Of a DNA stretch of 64,000 nucleotides, positions 1 to 8,482 are shown in pieces. Both the position numbers and the translations under genes were made by a program. The notes under the pieces were generated by a model. The model was not told the DNA's origin, did no database searches, and saw only the letters and a list, made by a program, of their open reading frames with translations. How positions within the stretch are numbered: the first letter of the stretch is position 1; each line of letters begins with the position of its first letter. The stretch comes from Acidobacteriota bacterium (GTDB lineage Bacteria; Acidobacteriota; Thermoanaerobaculia; Multivoradales; JBCCEF01): positions 62,001 through 126,000 of the forward strand of contig JBCCEF010000005.1 in the NCBI GenBank assembly GCA_039030395.1, given 5' to 3'.

Positions 1-492
1 GGCATAGCCCCACAGAATGCCGAATGGGCCGTAGTCTTTCTGTAGGTCGCGGCGCCACAGCATCTTGCCGGCGAAATCGAAGGCGGCGACCACACCGGTG
101 CCGGTCATCACCCAGACGTGCTCACCGTCGGTCACCGGCGATGGCGAGGAGAGATTGTGCTTGCGGGGAATCCTGTTGCCGCCGTCCAGCGGGCGCTTCC
201 AGACGACCGAACCGTCCTTCGCCGCCAGCGACCAGAGTTCCAGGCGTTCGCCGTCCGCCGCCTGCAGGAAGATGCGGTCGCCGGAGACGATCGGCGTGGC
301 CCCGGAGAGGGCCGTCATCGGAGCCTTCCAGCAGAGATTGTCCTCCGCGCTCCAGCGGAGCGGCAGCTTCTCCTCGGCGCTGGTGCTGTCGCGCTCCGGG
401 CCGCGCCAGTTGGGCCAGTCGCCGGCCGCCGAAAACGGCAGAGCGAGAGTGAGGAGGGCGGCGACTAGGGCGATCCGAGGGGGTCGAAACAT
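1..492 (-). CDS. PQQ-like beta-propeller repeat protein, 5' part only
   Basis: Only the first 164 codons are in the window; the frame runs off the left edge. The ATG at 492-490 has a good GGAGGAA ribosome site about 9 nt upstream. Residues 1-22 form a signal peptide. The mature start, reading GDWPNWRGPERDS, followed by short blades of the type 'trace-P-I-V-S-G-D-R-I-F' and 'VWKRPLDGGNR', is typical of secreted PQQ-binding-like (quinoprotein-type) propellers. These proteins act in the periplasm or outside the cell, as dehydrogenase-like or scaffold proteins; the substrate cannot be told from this part. It diverges from the beta-barrel gene at 601, with about 108 bp between them. Confidence 0.8.
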   Translation of the reverse strand, partial: MFRPPRIALVAALLTLALPFSAAGDWPNWRGPERDSTSAEEKLPLRWSAEDNLCWKAPMTALSGATPIVSGDRIFLQAADGERLELWSLAAKDGSVVWKRPLDGGNRIPRKHNLSSPSPVTDGEHVWVMTGTGVVAAFDFAGKMLWRRDLQKDYGPFGILWGYA

Positions 493-600
493 CGGGAAGT
501 TCCTCCGTAGGTGAGGGCAGGCGATCTTCGCACGGCCATCGTACCGCCGTCCGCGACCTTCATGCCGATTGCGCATAAGATGATCGGCGAGGAGAACTCC

Positions 601-1302
601 ATGAACCGACGATCGAAGACTCGTTCTGCCCTATTCGCCACCCTGCTGGTCCTGATCGCGCCGGCGGCCTTTGCCGACACCGCCGTTGGCGTGAAGGCCG
701 GTACCCTCGGCGTCGGCGCCGAGATCACCTTCGACCTGAGCGAGAGCGTCGCCCTTCGCGGCGGCGTCGCAACCTTCGACTACGCCCTCGACTACTCCGC
801 CGGCGGCATCGACTATGACGGCGATCTGGAGCTCTTGGATGCCACTTTGGTTCTCGACTGGTATCCGGCGACGAAGGGCTTTCGGATCACCGCCGGTGCC
901 GGCTGGAACGACCATCGGCTGGTCGGCCGGGCGCCACTGATCGATCTGCTGGCCGGCGAGATCGACATCCCTCAGTCTCTGCTGTCCCTCTTGCCGATCG
1001 AGCTGGGCACCCTGCGCGGCGAGGCGACGGTGGATGCCCTGGGCCCCTACCTCGGCATCGGCTTCGGTCGTGCTACCGCTCTCGGCAGTTCTCCCTGGAG
1101 CCTGTCTCTCGACCTCGGCGTGGTGCTGCACGGCGACCCGGAAGTCGAGCTGACCGCCGACTCGCCGCTCCTCGACGAGTTCCCGGAACTCCGGCCGCTG
1201 GTGGACGCCCTGGTAGCAGCGGAGGAGCGTGAACTGGAGGCCGAGGCCGAGGAGGGGAACTTCTTCCCGGTGGTGTCGGTGAGTATCGGTTACCGGTTCT
1301 GA
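601..1302 (+). CDS. outer membrane beta-barrel protein
   Basis: This encodes 233 residues. An open frame continues upstream, but the ATG at 601 follows an AGGAGAA ribosome site at the right distance and begins a clear signal peptide (residues 1-25, ending AFA). The mature protein alternates polar and hydrophobic residues in strand-sized blocks with Gly-rich turns and ends in Y-R-F. A terminal aromatic residue is the usual signature for insertion by the BAM machinery. It resembles small OmpW/OmpA-like barrels of unknown ligand. An acidic segment around residues 205-222 (repeated E and A) interrupts the last strands. No specific function can be assigned. Confidence 0.75.
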   Translation: MNRRSKTRSALFATLLVLIAPAAFADTAVGVKAGTLGVGAEITFDLSESVALRGGVATFDYALDYSAGGIDYDGDLELLDATLVLDWYPATKGFRITAGAGWNDHRLVGRAPLIDLLAGEIDIPQSLLSLLPIELGTLRGEATVDALGPYLGIGFGRATALGSSPWSLSLDLGVVLHGDPEVELTADSPLLDEFPELRPLVDALVAAEERELEAEAEEGNFFPVVSVSIGYRF

Positions 1303-1343
1303 GAAGCGCAGGGTCAATGGGTTGGCCAGAGCCAGCGCATAGA

Positions 1344-2954
1344 ATGCCGGCTATGACCTCCGTTCCTTGCAGATGGCTCCTGGCCGGAGCCGCAGTCCTT
1401 GCTTCCTTTGCCTTGCCGCTCTCCGCCGGCAGCCTCGAGACCTTGACCCTGCCGGGGCCCGGTGGGAACGGCGGGATGTACCTGCCGGATCTTCAGGCCA
1501 CCTATCCGGGTGTCGATTGGCAGACTCTCGACCGGCTGTACATTCCGGCGGCGCACTACCGGTTCATTCGCCTGGGCAACCTGCCGCTGCGGTCGCCGAC
1601 GAATCCGCTGGTGATCACCAACAGCGGCGGTCAAGTGCGCGTCGGCGGACTCGACTTTCACTATGTGTTCTCGATCACCGGCGGAGCAAATTGGAAGCTG
1701 ACCGGCCGCTGGGATGCGGACGAGGCCACCGGCCATCCGGACTTCCGCGGTCACGCCGAGGGGGACTACGCGAACAGCCGAGGCACCTACGGCTTCTTGG
1801 TCGACGATGCCTTCGAGGACACCAACTCCGGCCTCGGCATCGGCGGCGGGGCGACGGACTTCGAGGTGGAGATGGTCGAGATCCGCCACGTCGGCTTCGC
1901 CGGCATGTCCGTCAAGACCGACGACGCCGGGGACGCCCACATGGAGAACGTTTCGATCCACGACAACTACATTCACGATGTGGGCAGCGAAGGGGTCTAC
2001 TTCGGCAGCACCCAGAGTCAGCCACAGCACAAGATCTCGGGACTTCGCTTCTTCAACAACCGCATCGTTCGCACCGGCACCGAGGCGGTGCAGCTCGGGC
2101 AGCTCGGCGGCGGCTCGGAGATCCACCACAACGTCTTTGTGTGGGGTGCCCTGGACTGGAAGAGCCCCTTCCAGCCCTTCCAGGACAACAACGGCCAACT
2201 CTCCTCGCGAGAGGGTAGCGTCGAGATCCACCACAACGTTTTCATCGGCGGCGCCAGCAAGTTCTTCATCCTGTTCAACCAGGTGGTGGCGGGCGACACC
2301 CACCTGCCGACGGACCGGTTCCACCTACACGACAACTACTTCTCCCACAGCCGGCACTTCGGCGCCTATTTCCAGTCCGGCGCCGACGGCGTGACGCGCT
2401 TCACCTTCGAAGACAATTTCTTCCGCGCCATCCATTTCCACTACGACGAGCACAGTCCGGGGCAGCAGGACTTCAACGCCGTCTTCCGCATCTTCAACAC
2501 CGCCAACCCGATCGAGGTTACCGGTAACCACTGGCAGGGTGATCAGGACCTGGTGCAGGCGGCCGGCGACAACGTGGCGCTCTCGGGCAACGTCAACGGC
2601 TTCGTCGATTTCTACGCCTTTGCCGACTCGGGCTTTCCAGCGGATTTTGATTACTTGTTGCTCGAAGAATGGGCGGACGTGTCCACCCAGGGCGCGGCGC
2701 CGATCTTCTATTCGCAGGGGGACTGGGTGATGCACGAAGGCGCGCTCTACGAGTGCATCGCGCCGGGCAGCCACACCGACCGGCGGCCGCCGGACTTTCC
2801 CGACACCTGGGCGCCACGCCCCCTGCCGCCGGACGACCTGCGGCGTGATCCGGACGGGCCCTACCGGGGGATCGGACTGCTGGACGAGAGCGGGATCTTC
2901 GTGGACGGCTTCGAGAGCGGAGACACCGGGGCCTGGAGCGCGGTGAGTTTCTAG
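1344..2954 (+). CDS. secreted right-handed parallel beta-helix protein with GFESGD tail
   Basis: This is a secreted protein of about 536 residues. The start is uncertain: in-frame ATGs lie at 1317, 1344 and 1353 and none has a strong ribosome site; 1344 gives a normal signal peptide. The centre carries repeated turns such as 'IHDNYIHDVGSEGVYF', 'IHHNVFVWG' and 'IHHNVFIGG', the hallmark of PbH1/NosD-type beta-helix folds that often bind or cleave polysaccharides. Near residue 455 a segment with the spacing GDWVMHEGALYEC ... PPDFPDTWAP resembles a CBM5/12-type carbohydrate-binding module. The protein ends IFVDGFESGDTGAWSAVSF, a tail shared with two other secreted proteins in this window. A polysaccharide lyase or binding role is inference. 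Confidence 0.75.
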   Translation: MPAMTSVPCRWLLAGAAVLASFALPLSAGSLETLTLPGPGGNGGMYLPDLQATYPGVDWQTLDRLYIPAAHYRFIRLGNLPLRSPTNPLVITNSGGQVRVGGLDFHYVFSITGGANWKLTGRWDADEATGHPDFRGHAEGDYANSRGTYGFLVDDAFEDTNSGLGIGGGATDFEVEMVEIRHVGFAGMSVKTDDAGDAHMENVSIHDNYIHDVGSEGVYFGSTQSQPQHKISGLRFFNNRIVRTGTEAVQLGQLGGGSEIHHNVFVWGALDWKSPFQPFQDNNGQLSSREGSVEIHHNVFIGGASKFFILFNQVVAGDTHLPTDRFHLHDNYFSHSRHFGAYFQSGADGVTRFTFEDNFFRAIHFHYDEHSPGQQDFNAVFRIFNTANPIEVTGNHWQGDQDLVQAAGDNVALSGNVNGFVDFYAFADSGFPADFDYLLLEEWADVSTQGAAPIFYSQGDWVMHEGALYECIAPGSHTDRRPPDFPDTWAPRPLPPDDLRRDPDGPYRGIGLLDESGIFVDGFESGDTGAWSAVSF

Positions 2955-2977
2955 ACGCCGACCTCGAGTGGTCTCGG

Positions 2978-3535
2978 TCAGGTGGCTTCCGGCACCGGGG
3001 AGCCGTAGATCGCCTCCGGCGCCACTTCGTGCTCGTCGTCGCGTAGGACCGCGGCGGCGTGCTCGATGGCTTCCAGGATCTTGTGGTAGCCGGTGCAGCG
3101 GCAGAGATTGCCGGCCAGAGCCTGACGCATTTCCTCGCGGCTGGGGTCCGGATTCTCGACCAGCAGCGCCTGGGCGGTCATCAAGATGCCCGGCGTGCAG
3201 TAGCCGCACTGGGCGGCGCCCAGGTCCGCGAAGGCGGCCTGTAGGGGGTGGAGGTCGTTGCCCTCCTGCATCCCCTCTACGGTTTCGATCGCCTTGTCCT
3301 CCATGTCCGCCGCCAGGACTAGGCAAGAGAGCACCGGCTGGCCGTCCACCAGTACCGTGCAGGTGCCGCACTCGCCGAGTTCGCAGCCGTGCTTGGTGCC
3401 GGTGAGGCCGCACTCTTCACGCAGCACTTCGAGCAGCGTATGGTGAGTGGGGAAGACCACCGCGTGCTCCTCGCCGTTGACGGTGAGGGCGAGGGTCGTG
3501 CGGTCCGGGGTGGCTCGGTTGACGGTAGAGGACAT
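2978..3535 (-). CDS. (2Fe-2S)-binding small subunit of xanthine dehydrogenase/CO dehydrogenase family
   Basis: This encodes 185 residues from the ATG at 3535; an upstream TTG at 3553 is less likely. The N-terminal plant-type ferredoxin domain has cysteines at about 51, 56, 59 and 71 (CELGECGTC ... SC). The C-terminal four-helix [2Fe-2S] domain has CGYCTPG and CRCTGY (Cys 110, 113, 145, 147). This is the electron-transfer subunit that normally works with a molybdopterin large subunit and often an FAD subunit on purines, aldehydes or CO. No partner gene is adjacent here: it lies between a beta-helix gene and a divergent SDR. It is either an orphan serving a complex encoded elsewhere or a stand-alone electron carrier. 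Confidence 0.9.
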   Translation of the reverse strand: MSSTVNRATPDRTTLALTVNGEEHAVVFPTHHTLLEVLREECGLTGTKHGCELGECGTCTVLVDGQPVLSCLVLAADMEDKAIETVEGMQEGNDLHPLQAAFADLGAAQCGYCTPGILMTAQALLVENPDPSREEMRQALAGNLCRCTGYHKILEAIEHAAAVLRDDEHEVAPEAIYGSPVPEAT

Positions 3536-3624
3536 AGGCCGATACTGCGGCAAGGCTCTGGGAGAGTCAAGATCGCCGCGAGACCGAAGGAAACGAGCGA
3601 AGATCGGGAAGAAGGAGGCTGACG

Positions 3625-4320
3625 ATGGGGGACGATTCGAAGTGGGTGGTGATCACCGGGGTGACCCGGGGTTTGGGGCGTGCCCTGGCGCGAGCCTTCG
3701 CCGACGAGGGCTGGCGGGTGGCCGGTTGTGGGCGCAGCGAAGATGCTCTCTCCTCGCTCACCGAAGAACTCGGCGAGACCCACCGATTCGCGGCCCTGGA
3801 TGTTTCCGACACCGCGGCGGTGGCGGCCTGGGGTGAAGAGGTGATGGCGGCCCACGGCGCGCCGCACCTGCTGATCAACAACGCCGCGCTGATCAACTCG
3901 AACGCTCCGCTGTGGGAAGTTCCGGCGGAGGAGATCGACCGCCTGTTCGCCGTCAACCTGGCGGGGGTTTGCCACGTGATTCGCGCCTGGGTGCCAGCGA
4001 TGGTGGCGCGGCGTCGCGGGGTGATCGTGAATCTGAGCTCCGGCTGGGGGCGCTCCACGGCCCCGGAAGTGGCGCCCTACTGCGCCAGCAAATGGGGCAT
4101 CGAAGGCCTGAGCCGCTCCCTCGCCCAGGAACTGCCGGCGGGAATGGCGGCGGTGCCTTTGAATCCGGGGATCATCCACACGGAAATGCTCAGCGAGGCC
4201 TTCGGTGCCGGCGCCGCTTCGTACCCGAAGCCGGGGGAGTGGGTGAAGCGGGCCATGCCGCTGCTTCTGGGCCTCGGGCCGGAGCACAACGGCCGGCCGA
4301 TGACCGTGCCGGGAAGCTAG
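3625..4320 (+). CDS. short-chain dehydrogenase/reductase (SDR)
   Basis: This encodes 231 residues with a GGAGG ribosome site before the ATG. It is a classical SDR: the TGVTRGLG cofactor loop is at residues 11-18, NNAA at about 85-88, catalytic Ser139 in NLSSGWG, and Tyr152/Lys156 in YCASK. A PGIIHTEM segment follows. The family performs NAD(P)-dependent oxidation or reduction of alcohols, ketones and sugars; the substrate cannot be assigned. It is transcribed divergently from the [2Fe-2S] subunit, with about 90 bp between, and converges with the VCBS protein, leaving only 3 bp between stops. Confidence 0.9.
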   Translation: MGDDSKWVVITGVTRGLGRALARAFADEGWRVAGCGRSEDALSSLTEELGETHRFAALDVSDTAAVAAWGEEVMAAHGAPHLLINNAALINSNAPLWEVPAEEIDRLFAVNLAGVCHVIRAWVPAMVARRRGVIVNLSSGWGRSTAPEVAPYCASKWGIEGLSRSLAQELPAGMAAVPLNPGIIHTEMLSEAFGAGAASYPKPGEWVKRAMPLLLGLGPEHNGRPMTVPGS

Positions 4321-4323
4321 GGC

Positions 4324-5676
4324 TTATTCGACCGCGGTGCTCCAAACGTCGATGTCGCCGGATTCGAAGCCGTCTTCGAAAATCCTGCCGCCGGGGTTCA
4401 TGAACACCTGGTTGCCGGTGCAGGTGCCGGCGACGATGTCGAGCCATTCGTCGCCGTCGATGTCGAAAACGGCGAAGTCGAAGGTGCCGGTGGGGAGCCA
4501 CGGCGGCTGTACCGCGTCGAAGGGGTCGGAGAGGCCGACGTTGGGAGCGTTGCCCATATTCTGAAGCACCGCCGGCTGGATGTCGGTACAGATCTGGAAG
4601 TCGGTATCGACGTCGGCGATCAGCACGTCCCGCCAGCCGTCGCGGTCGAGGTCCACGATGTAGGTGTTGCCGCCAAAGTCAGAGGTCACCTCGTCGGCCT
4701 GGACAATGGTGGTGAACTGGGCGCGGCCGGTGCCGATGTCGACTCCGGTGTTCAAGAGGTAGCGGTCGTCCAAGTCGTCCACGATGTAGATATCCGGCCG
4801 GCCGTCGTTGTTGAGGTCGTCGACCTCTAGCATGTAGGGCTGCCCCTCGTAGACGTGGTGCAGGTCGTCAAAGGTGCCGAGGTCGTCGCCACCGGCGTTG
4901 TACAGGATGCGCACGGAGTTCGGGAAGTCGTCTAGCGTCGAGAGCTTGACGATGTCCGGGGCGCCATCGGCGTTCATGTCGAGAATCTGGGCATCGGTGC
5001 CGAAGGCCGACTGGGACATCGCCGCGGTCATCCGCGAGTCGGTCTCATCGGTGAAGAAGCCGTTGCCGTCATTGATCAGCAGGCGGTCTTCGAGTGAGTT
5101 GTTGTAGTCCACGAAGAAGAGATCGAGCGCGCCATCGCCGTTCACGTCGCCGGCCGCCACGGCGCAAAACTGCGGTGCCGGGCTGAAGGTCGGCAGGCGG
5201 CCGTCCGCCGCCACCCAATCGAGGCCCAGCCAATTGTCGTCGCTGTCCTTGCCCAGGTTCATATAGATGCGCGGCTGCTCGGCGAAGGTGGTCACCGTCA
5301 CCAGATCGATCCAGCGGTCGCCGTTCACGTCCGCCAGCAGAACGTCCCGGTCGTCGGTCTCGTCGGCGAAGTCCGGCGCCAGGTCCGCAGTGCGGTCCGT
5401 CAACACGCCGCCCTCGTTCATGAACAGAGCGTTTCTCTTGCCGCCGGGGGTGGAGAAGCGCACCTTGCGCACCACGACCAGATCGGTGTCGCCGTCGTTG
5501 TCGAGGTCGGCGTGGGCGAAGTCCTTCTCGAAGGGATCCGTCAAGCCCACCGGGTCGGCGGCGCCCTCGTCCGTGACCCACCGGGCCGCGGACTCGTCGG
5601 TGAAGTCCAGCCAGTCGGCGGCTGCCGGCGCGGCGAGAAGAACCAAAACGAGAAGCAGGGTCGAGGAGCGGCGCAT
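4324..5676 (-). CDS. secreted FG-GAP/VCBS-repeat protein with GFESGD tail
   Basis: This encodes 450 residues. The frame is open far upstream, but the ATG at 5676 follows a perfect AGGAGG box and opens a clean signal peptide (residues 1-20). The mature protein consists of about seven repeats with calcium-loop motifs such as DLDNDGDTDLVVV, DVNGDRWIDLVTV, DVNGDGALDLFFV and DLNNDGRPDIYIV, the pattern of integrin-like FG-GAP/VCBS beta-propellers. These are extracellular or surface adhesion and binding modules. The C-terminus reads IFEDGFESGDIDVWSTAVE, the same tail seen at 2954 and 33730. No catalytic domain is visible. Confidence 0.85.
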   Translation of the reverse strand: MRRSSTLLLVLVLLAAPAAADWLDFTDESAARWVTDEGAADPVGLTDPFEKDFAHADLDNDGDTDLVVVRKVRFSTPGGKRNALFMNEGGVLTDRTADLAPDFADETDDRDVLLADVNGDRWIDLVTVTTFAEQPRIYMNLGKDSDDNWLGLDWVAADGRLPTFSPAPQFCAVAAGDVNGDGALDLFFVDYNNSLEDRLLINDGNGFFTDETDSRMTAAMSQSAFGTDAQILDMNADGAPDIVKLSTLDDFPNSVRILYNAGGDDLGTFDDLHHVYEGQPYMLEVDDLNNDGRPDIYIVDDLDDRYLLNTGVDIGTGRAQFTTIVQADEVTSDFGGNTYIVDLDRDGWRDVLIADVDTDFQICTDIQPAVLQNMGNAPNVGLSDPFDAVQPPWLPTGTFDFAVFDIDGDEWLDIVAGTCTGNQVFMNPGGRIFEDGFESGDIDVWSTAVE

Positions 5677-5739
5677 GGGGAAGACCTCCTGGTTCGGCGA
5701 GACGTCTATTCGATCGGAGAACAACGGCGATTTCGATTG

Positions 5740-5763
5740 TGCCTGAGTATATATCTCAAGGCA
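5740..5763. promoter_or_regulatory. AT-rich interrupted palindrome upstream of the VCBS gene
   Basis: The arms TGCCTGAG and CTCAAGGCA flank a TATATAT core, matching with one extra base in the right arm. It lies about 65 bp upstream of the minus-strand start at 5676 and about 40 bp past the stop of yjbQ. Read on the minus strand it also offers a TTGAGA-like -35 element. It may be an operator or promoter; no regulator can be named. Confidence 0.35.
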
Positions 5764-5801
5764 AATGAAAGGACCTGCGGCGGCTCGGGTTTTCGAGGTC
5801 G

Positions 5802-6206
5802 TCAGCCGAGGTGGATGACGATTCGCCGCTCGTGGCGGCTCTTGCGGTGCTCCCACAGGAAGATGCCCTGCCAGGTGCCGAGGGCGAGGGCGCCGTCGAC
5901 GATCGGAATCGACAGGCTGCTGGAGGTCAGCGCCGCTCGAATGTGCGACGGCATGTCGTCCGGTCCTTCGGCGGTGTGGGTGTAGAGCGGATCGTTCTCC
6001 GGCACCAGCCGTGCGAGCCAGTTCTCCAGGTCCTGCCGGGCGGAGGGATCGGCGTTCTCCTGGATGGTGAGGCTGGCGGAGGTGTGCTGCAGGAAGATGG
6101 TGCACAGGCCTTCCTCGATGCCGCTCCCTGCGACGACCCGGGCGACCTGGCCGGTGAACTCGTGCAGCCCCTGGCCGGAGACCGGTAGGGTCACCCGGTG
6201 GATCAC
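5802..6206 (-). CDS. yjbQ: YjbQ family (UPF0047) protein
   Basis: This encodes 134 residues. I place the start at the GTG at 6206, because it overlaps the stop of ytxJ as GTGA, a standard translational-coupling junction, and gives the usual family length of about 135. Key family features are LQHTSASLTIQEN near residue 39, the DMPSHIRAAL segment, and the C-terminal GTWQGIFLWEHR and RRIVIHL. Family members show weak thiamine-phosphate-synthase activity in vitro; their in vivo role is unsettled. It is the last gene of the kinase/regulator/YtxJ operon. Confidence 0.9.
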   Translation of the reverse strand: MIHRVTLPVSGQGLHEFTGQVARVVAGSGIEEGLCTIFLQHTSASLTIQENADPSARQDLENWLARLVPENDPLYTHTAEGPDDMPSHIRAALTSSSLSIPIVDGALALGTWQGIFLWEHRKSRHERRIVIHLG

Positions 6207-6547
6207 GCGCCCGCTCCGGCGAGGGAGCCCTCGGTGATCGCACCGTGGCTGGCGTTCCATACCGCCCGGCCGTCGCGCAGCAGGATGGCCTGCGGTGACT
6301 CGTGGCGCACGCCGGTGCGCTCGGCGATGTCGTTCGACAGCGGGCGGGCCTGCTGGATCATCACCGCGGTATACAGGGTTTCATCGTCCGCCGGGCGGTC
6401 TTCGACAAAGCGCTGATACCGGTGCCAAGCGCGTGACGAGATGGGACAGGTCAGGCTGTGCTTGAACAGCCAGACGGGTCGCTGCGACGACGCGGCGAAG
6501 GCTTCGTCGAGCTGTTCTGCTGCGGTCAGGGTTCGTATCTCGGCCAT
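6203..6547 (-). CDS. ytxJ: YtxJ/BrxC-type monothiol bacilliredoxin
   Basis: This encodes 114 residues from the ATG at 6547, which has a GGAGAA ribosome site. It is a thioredoxin-fold protein with the diagnostic KHSLTCPISSRA segment; Cys34 is the single redox cysteine, and 'ESPQAILLRDGRAVW' forms the cis-Pro side. In Firmicutes YtxJ (BrxC) removes bacillithiol from S-bacillithiolated proteins, so this gene suggests that the organism makes bacillithiol or a similar thiol. It starts 26 bp after the response regulator and overlaps yjbQ by 4 bp, so it is probably co-transcribed with the two-component system. Confidence 0.88.
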   Translation of the reverse strand: MAEIRTLTAAEQLDEAFAASSQRPVWLFKHSLTCPISSRAWHRYQRFVEDRPADDETLYTAVMIQQARPLSNDIAERTGVRHESPQAILLRDGRAVWNASHGAITEGSLAGAGA

Positions 6548-6573
6548 GTCGATTCTCCGGAAACTTGGTGCAG

Positions 6574-7293
6574 TCAAGGCTCAAAACGATATCCGACGCC
6601 GCGCACGCTGTGAATGTGCCGCGGGCGCCAGGAGTTCTCTTCGAAAGCACGGCGCAGGGAGAGGATGACGTTGTCTACCACCCGGGTGTTGGGGTGGTTG
6701 GGGAGCTCCCACACCTCCGTCAACAGTTCCCGGCGGGTCACCGCCTGACCGGGCCGGCTGGTGAAGATCTTCATCACCGCCAGCTCCTTGTGGGAAAGCT
6801 CGACCAGGCCGTCGCGCGTCTGCGCCTGATAGCTCTGGAAGTCCACCCAGAAGTCGCCGAAAGCGAACCGGTCGCCTTCGCCCTCCGCCGGGTCGCTGGC
6901 ACTCCAGGATCGCCGCCGCAGCAGCACCTCCACCCGCGCCAGCAGCTCGGCGAGATCGAAGGGCTTGACCACGTAGTCGTCAGCCCCCAGCTTGAGGCCA
7001 TAGATCACGTCGTCCGGCTGACTGCGGGCGGTGAGCATCAGGATCGGAGTGAAGTTGCGTTCGTCCCGCAGTCGCCGGCAGACGTCGAAGCCGTCGACCT
7101 TGGGAAGGCGCACGTCGAGCAAGATCAGGTCGAAGCGGTCGGCGGCGGTGCGGTCGAGGGCTTCCTGGCCGTCCTTCGCCCACTCTACCCGGTAGCCTTT
7201 GAGTTCGAGATTGAGGATCACCCCTTCGGCGATCGCCTCCTCGTCTTCCACCACCAGCAGGCGGAAGGCCTCGTCGGATTCAGCGGTGGTCAC
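6574..7293 (-). CDS. OmpR/PhoB-family response regulator
   Basis: This encodes 239 residues starting at a GTG that overlaps the kinase stop by 4 bp. The receiver domain (residues 10-127) has the acidic pair in VVEDEE, phospho-acceptor Asp60 in LILLDVRLP, Thr88 and Lys110 in VVKPFD. The winged-helix DNA-binding domain (about 140-239) contains the family features LSHKELAVMKIF, RRELLTEVW and VDNVILSLRRAF, and ends HSVRGVGYRFEP. It is a transcription factor controlled by the adjacent histidine kinase. Targets are unknown; the co-operonic YtxJ suggests a link to thiol or envelope stress, which is inference. Confidence 0.95.
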   Translation of the reverse strand: MTTAESDEAFRLLVVEDEEAIAEGVILNLELKGYRVEWAKDGQEALDRTAADRFDLILLDVRLPKVDGFDVCRRLRDERNFTPILMLTARSQPDDVIYGLKLGADDYVVKPFDLAELLARVEVLLRRRSWSASDPAEGEGDRFAFGDFWVDFQSYQAQTRDGLVELSHKELAVMKIFTSRPGQAVTRRELLTEVWELPNHPNTRVVDNVILSLRRAFEENSWRPRHIHSVRGVGYRFEP

Positions 7294-8261
7294 GGGGTGG
7301 AGGCTCCGGAATTGGGTTCGGTCATCGGTAGCTCGATCACGAAGCGGGTGCCCGGCCGCCCCTCCTGGGAGTAGGCGCGGATTTCGCCGCCCATCTGTCG
7401 CACCAGCTGGGAGACGATCGACAAGCCTAGGCCGGTGCCTCCGCGCCTCCTGCCATCCCTCTGGCCATCCCGCGCCGCCTGATAGAAGCGGTCGAAGATC
7501 TTCGCCAGCTCCTTCTTGGGCACGCCAATGCCGTCATCTTCGACCTCGATCAGCACCACCGCTTCCTGATCCGTCACCCGGCAGCGTACCTCGCCGCCGC
7601 GGGCGGAGAAGCGTTCGGCGTTGTCGAGCAGATTGTCCATCACCCGGTGGAGGGCCTGCTCCGAGGCCATCACCGAGCTCGCCGAGGCGAGATGCGGGAC
7701 CAATCGCACGCCGCGATGATCGAGGCGTTCCACGGTCTCTTCGAAGTAGGACGCAAAGAAGGCCGGGACGCGAACAGGCTCCAGTTGCGGTGGCTCGCGC
7801 CGCGCCAGGAGGCGGCTGCTCTCCAGCACGTTGTCCACTAGGTGGGCCATGCGATCGGACTGCTGGAGGATGCGCTTGAGGGAGCGTTCGGCCATCGCGC
7901 TGTCGAGATTCGGTTGGTCGCGCAAGGTTTGGGCGTGCACCTTGATGGCCGCCAGCGGCGATTTCATTTCGTGGGTGATGTTGGAGATGAATTCCTCCTG
8001 CTTGGCGGAGTAGCGCCGCGCCACCAGGGCCTGGACGAGTTGATAGGTCAGGCCGCCGATCAGGAGAGCGAACAAGACGCAGCCCAGGGTGAGCACAAAC
8101 CAGTGGAAATTGTCCGTCGGTACCCCGACGCGGCTGCCCAACTCGTCGAGGCGGGTGCCGGAACGCACAATGTAGATCACCCAGAAAACCAGCAAGCCGA
8201 TGGCCATCAACAGCGACAGGACATAGGCCGTGACGATGTGTGATGTGCGGCGACGGGTCAT
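7290..8261 (-). CDS. membrane sensor histidine kinase
   Basis: This encodes 323 residues. Two membrane helices (about 10-32 and 54-78) enclose only about 20 extracytoplasmic residues, so it is an intramembrane-sensing type with no PAS or obvious HAMP domain. The H-box FISNITHEMKSPLAAI places the phosphorylated His at 97. The N-box NLLDNAERF, G1 DDGIGV and G2 GGTGLGLSIV are all present in the HATPase domain. It overlaps the response regulator by 4 bp. A roughly 220-bp non-coding stretch separates it from the divergent desaturase and should hold both promoters. Confidence 0.95.
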   Translation of the reverse strand: MTRRRTSHIVTAYVLSLLMAIGLLVFWVIYIVRSGTRLDELGSRVGVPTDNFHWFVLTLGCVLFALLIGGLTYQLVQALVARRYSAKQEEFISNITHEMKSPLAAIKVHAQTLRDQPNLDSAMAERSLKRILQQSDRMAHLVDNVLESSRLLARREPPQLEPVRVPAFFASYFEETVERLDHRGVRLVPHLASASSVMASEQALHRVMDNLLDNAERFSARGGEVRCRVTDQEAVVLIEVEDDGIGVPKKELAKIFDRFYQAARDGQRDGRRRGGTGLGLSIVSQLVRQMGGEIRAYSQEGRPGTRFVIELPMTEPNSGASTP

Positions 8262-8482
8262 GGCGAGTCTCGGGGACGGTGTTGCGCCGCGATGCTATCC
8301 CGGCCGGCGGCCGGTACCACCCTCTCGATGCCGGAAACGGTGTCGGCCGGCAAGGGACTGACAGGGAAATGACGGTCTCGTGACGGCGCTTGACGGTACT
8401 CGCCGACATACTTCATCGCGGCATGAGGCCGAGGTGTCAACACCGGCAACACTGACCCATTCCGAGACGGAAGGATCCGGCG

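Noticed and set aside
1314-2324. A long minus-strand frame antisense to the beta-helix gene
   Set aside because: The plus strand has signal peptide, beta-helix turns and the conserved tail; the antisense product has none.
5677-6243. N-terminal extension of the VCBS protein through the yjbQ region
   Set aside because: The open frame overlaps yjbQ in another frame, and ATG 5676 has a perfect ribosome site and signal peptide.
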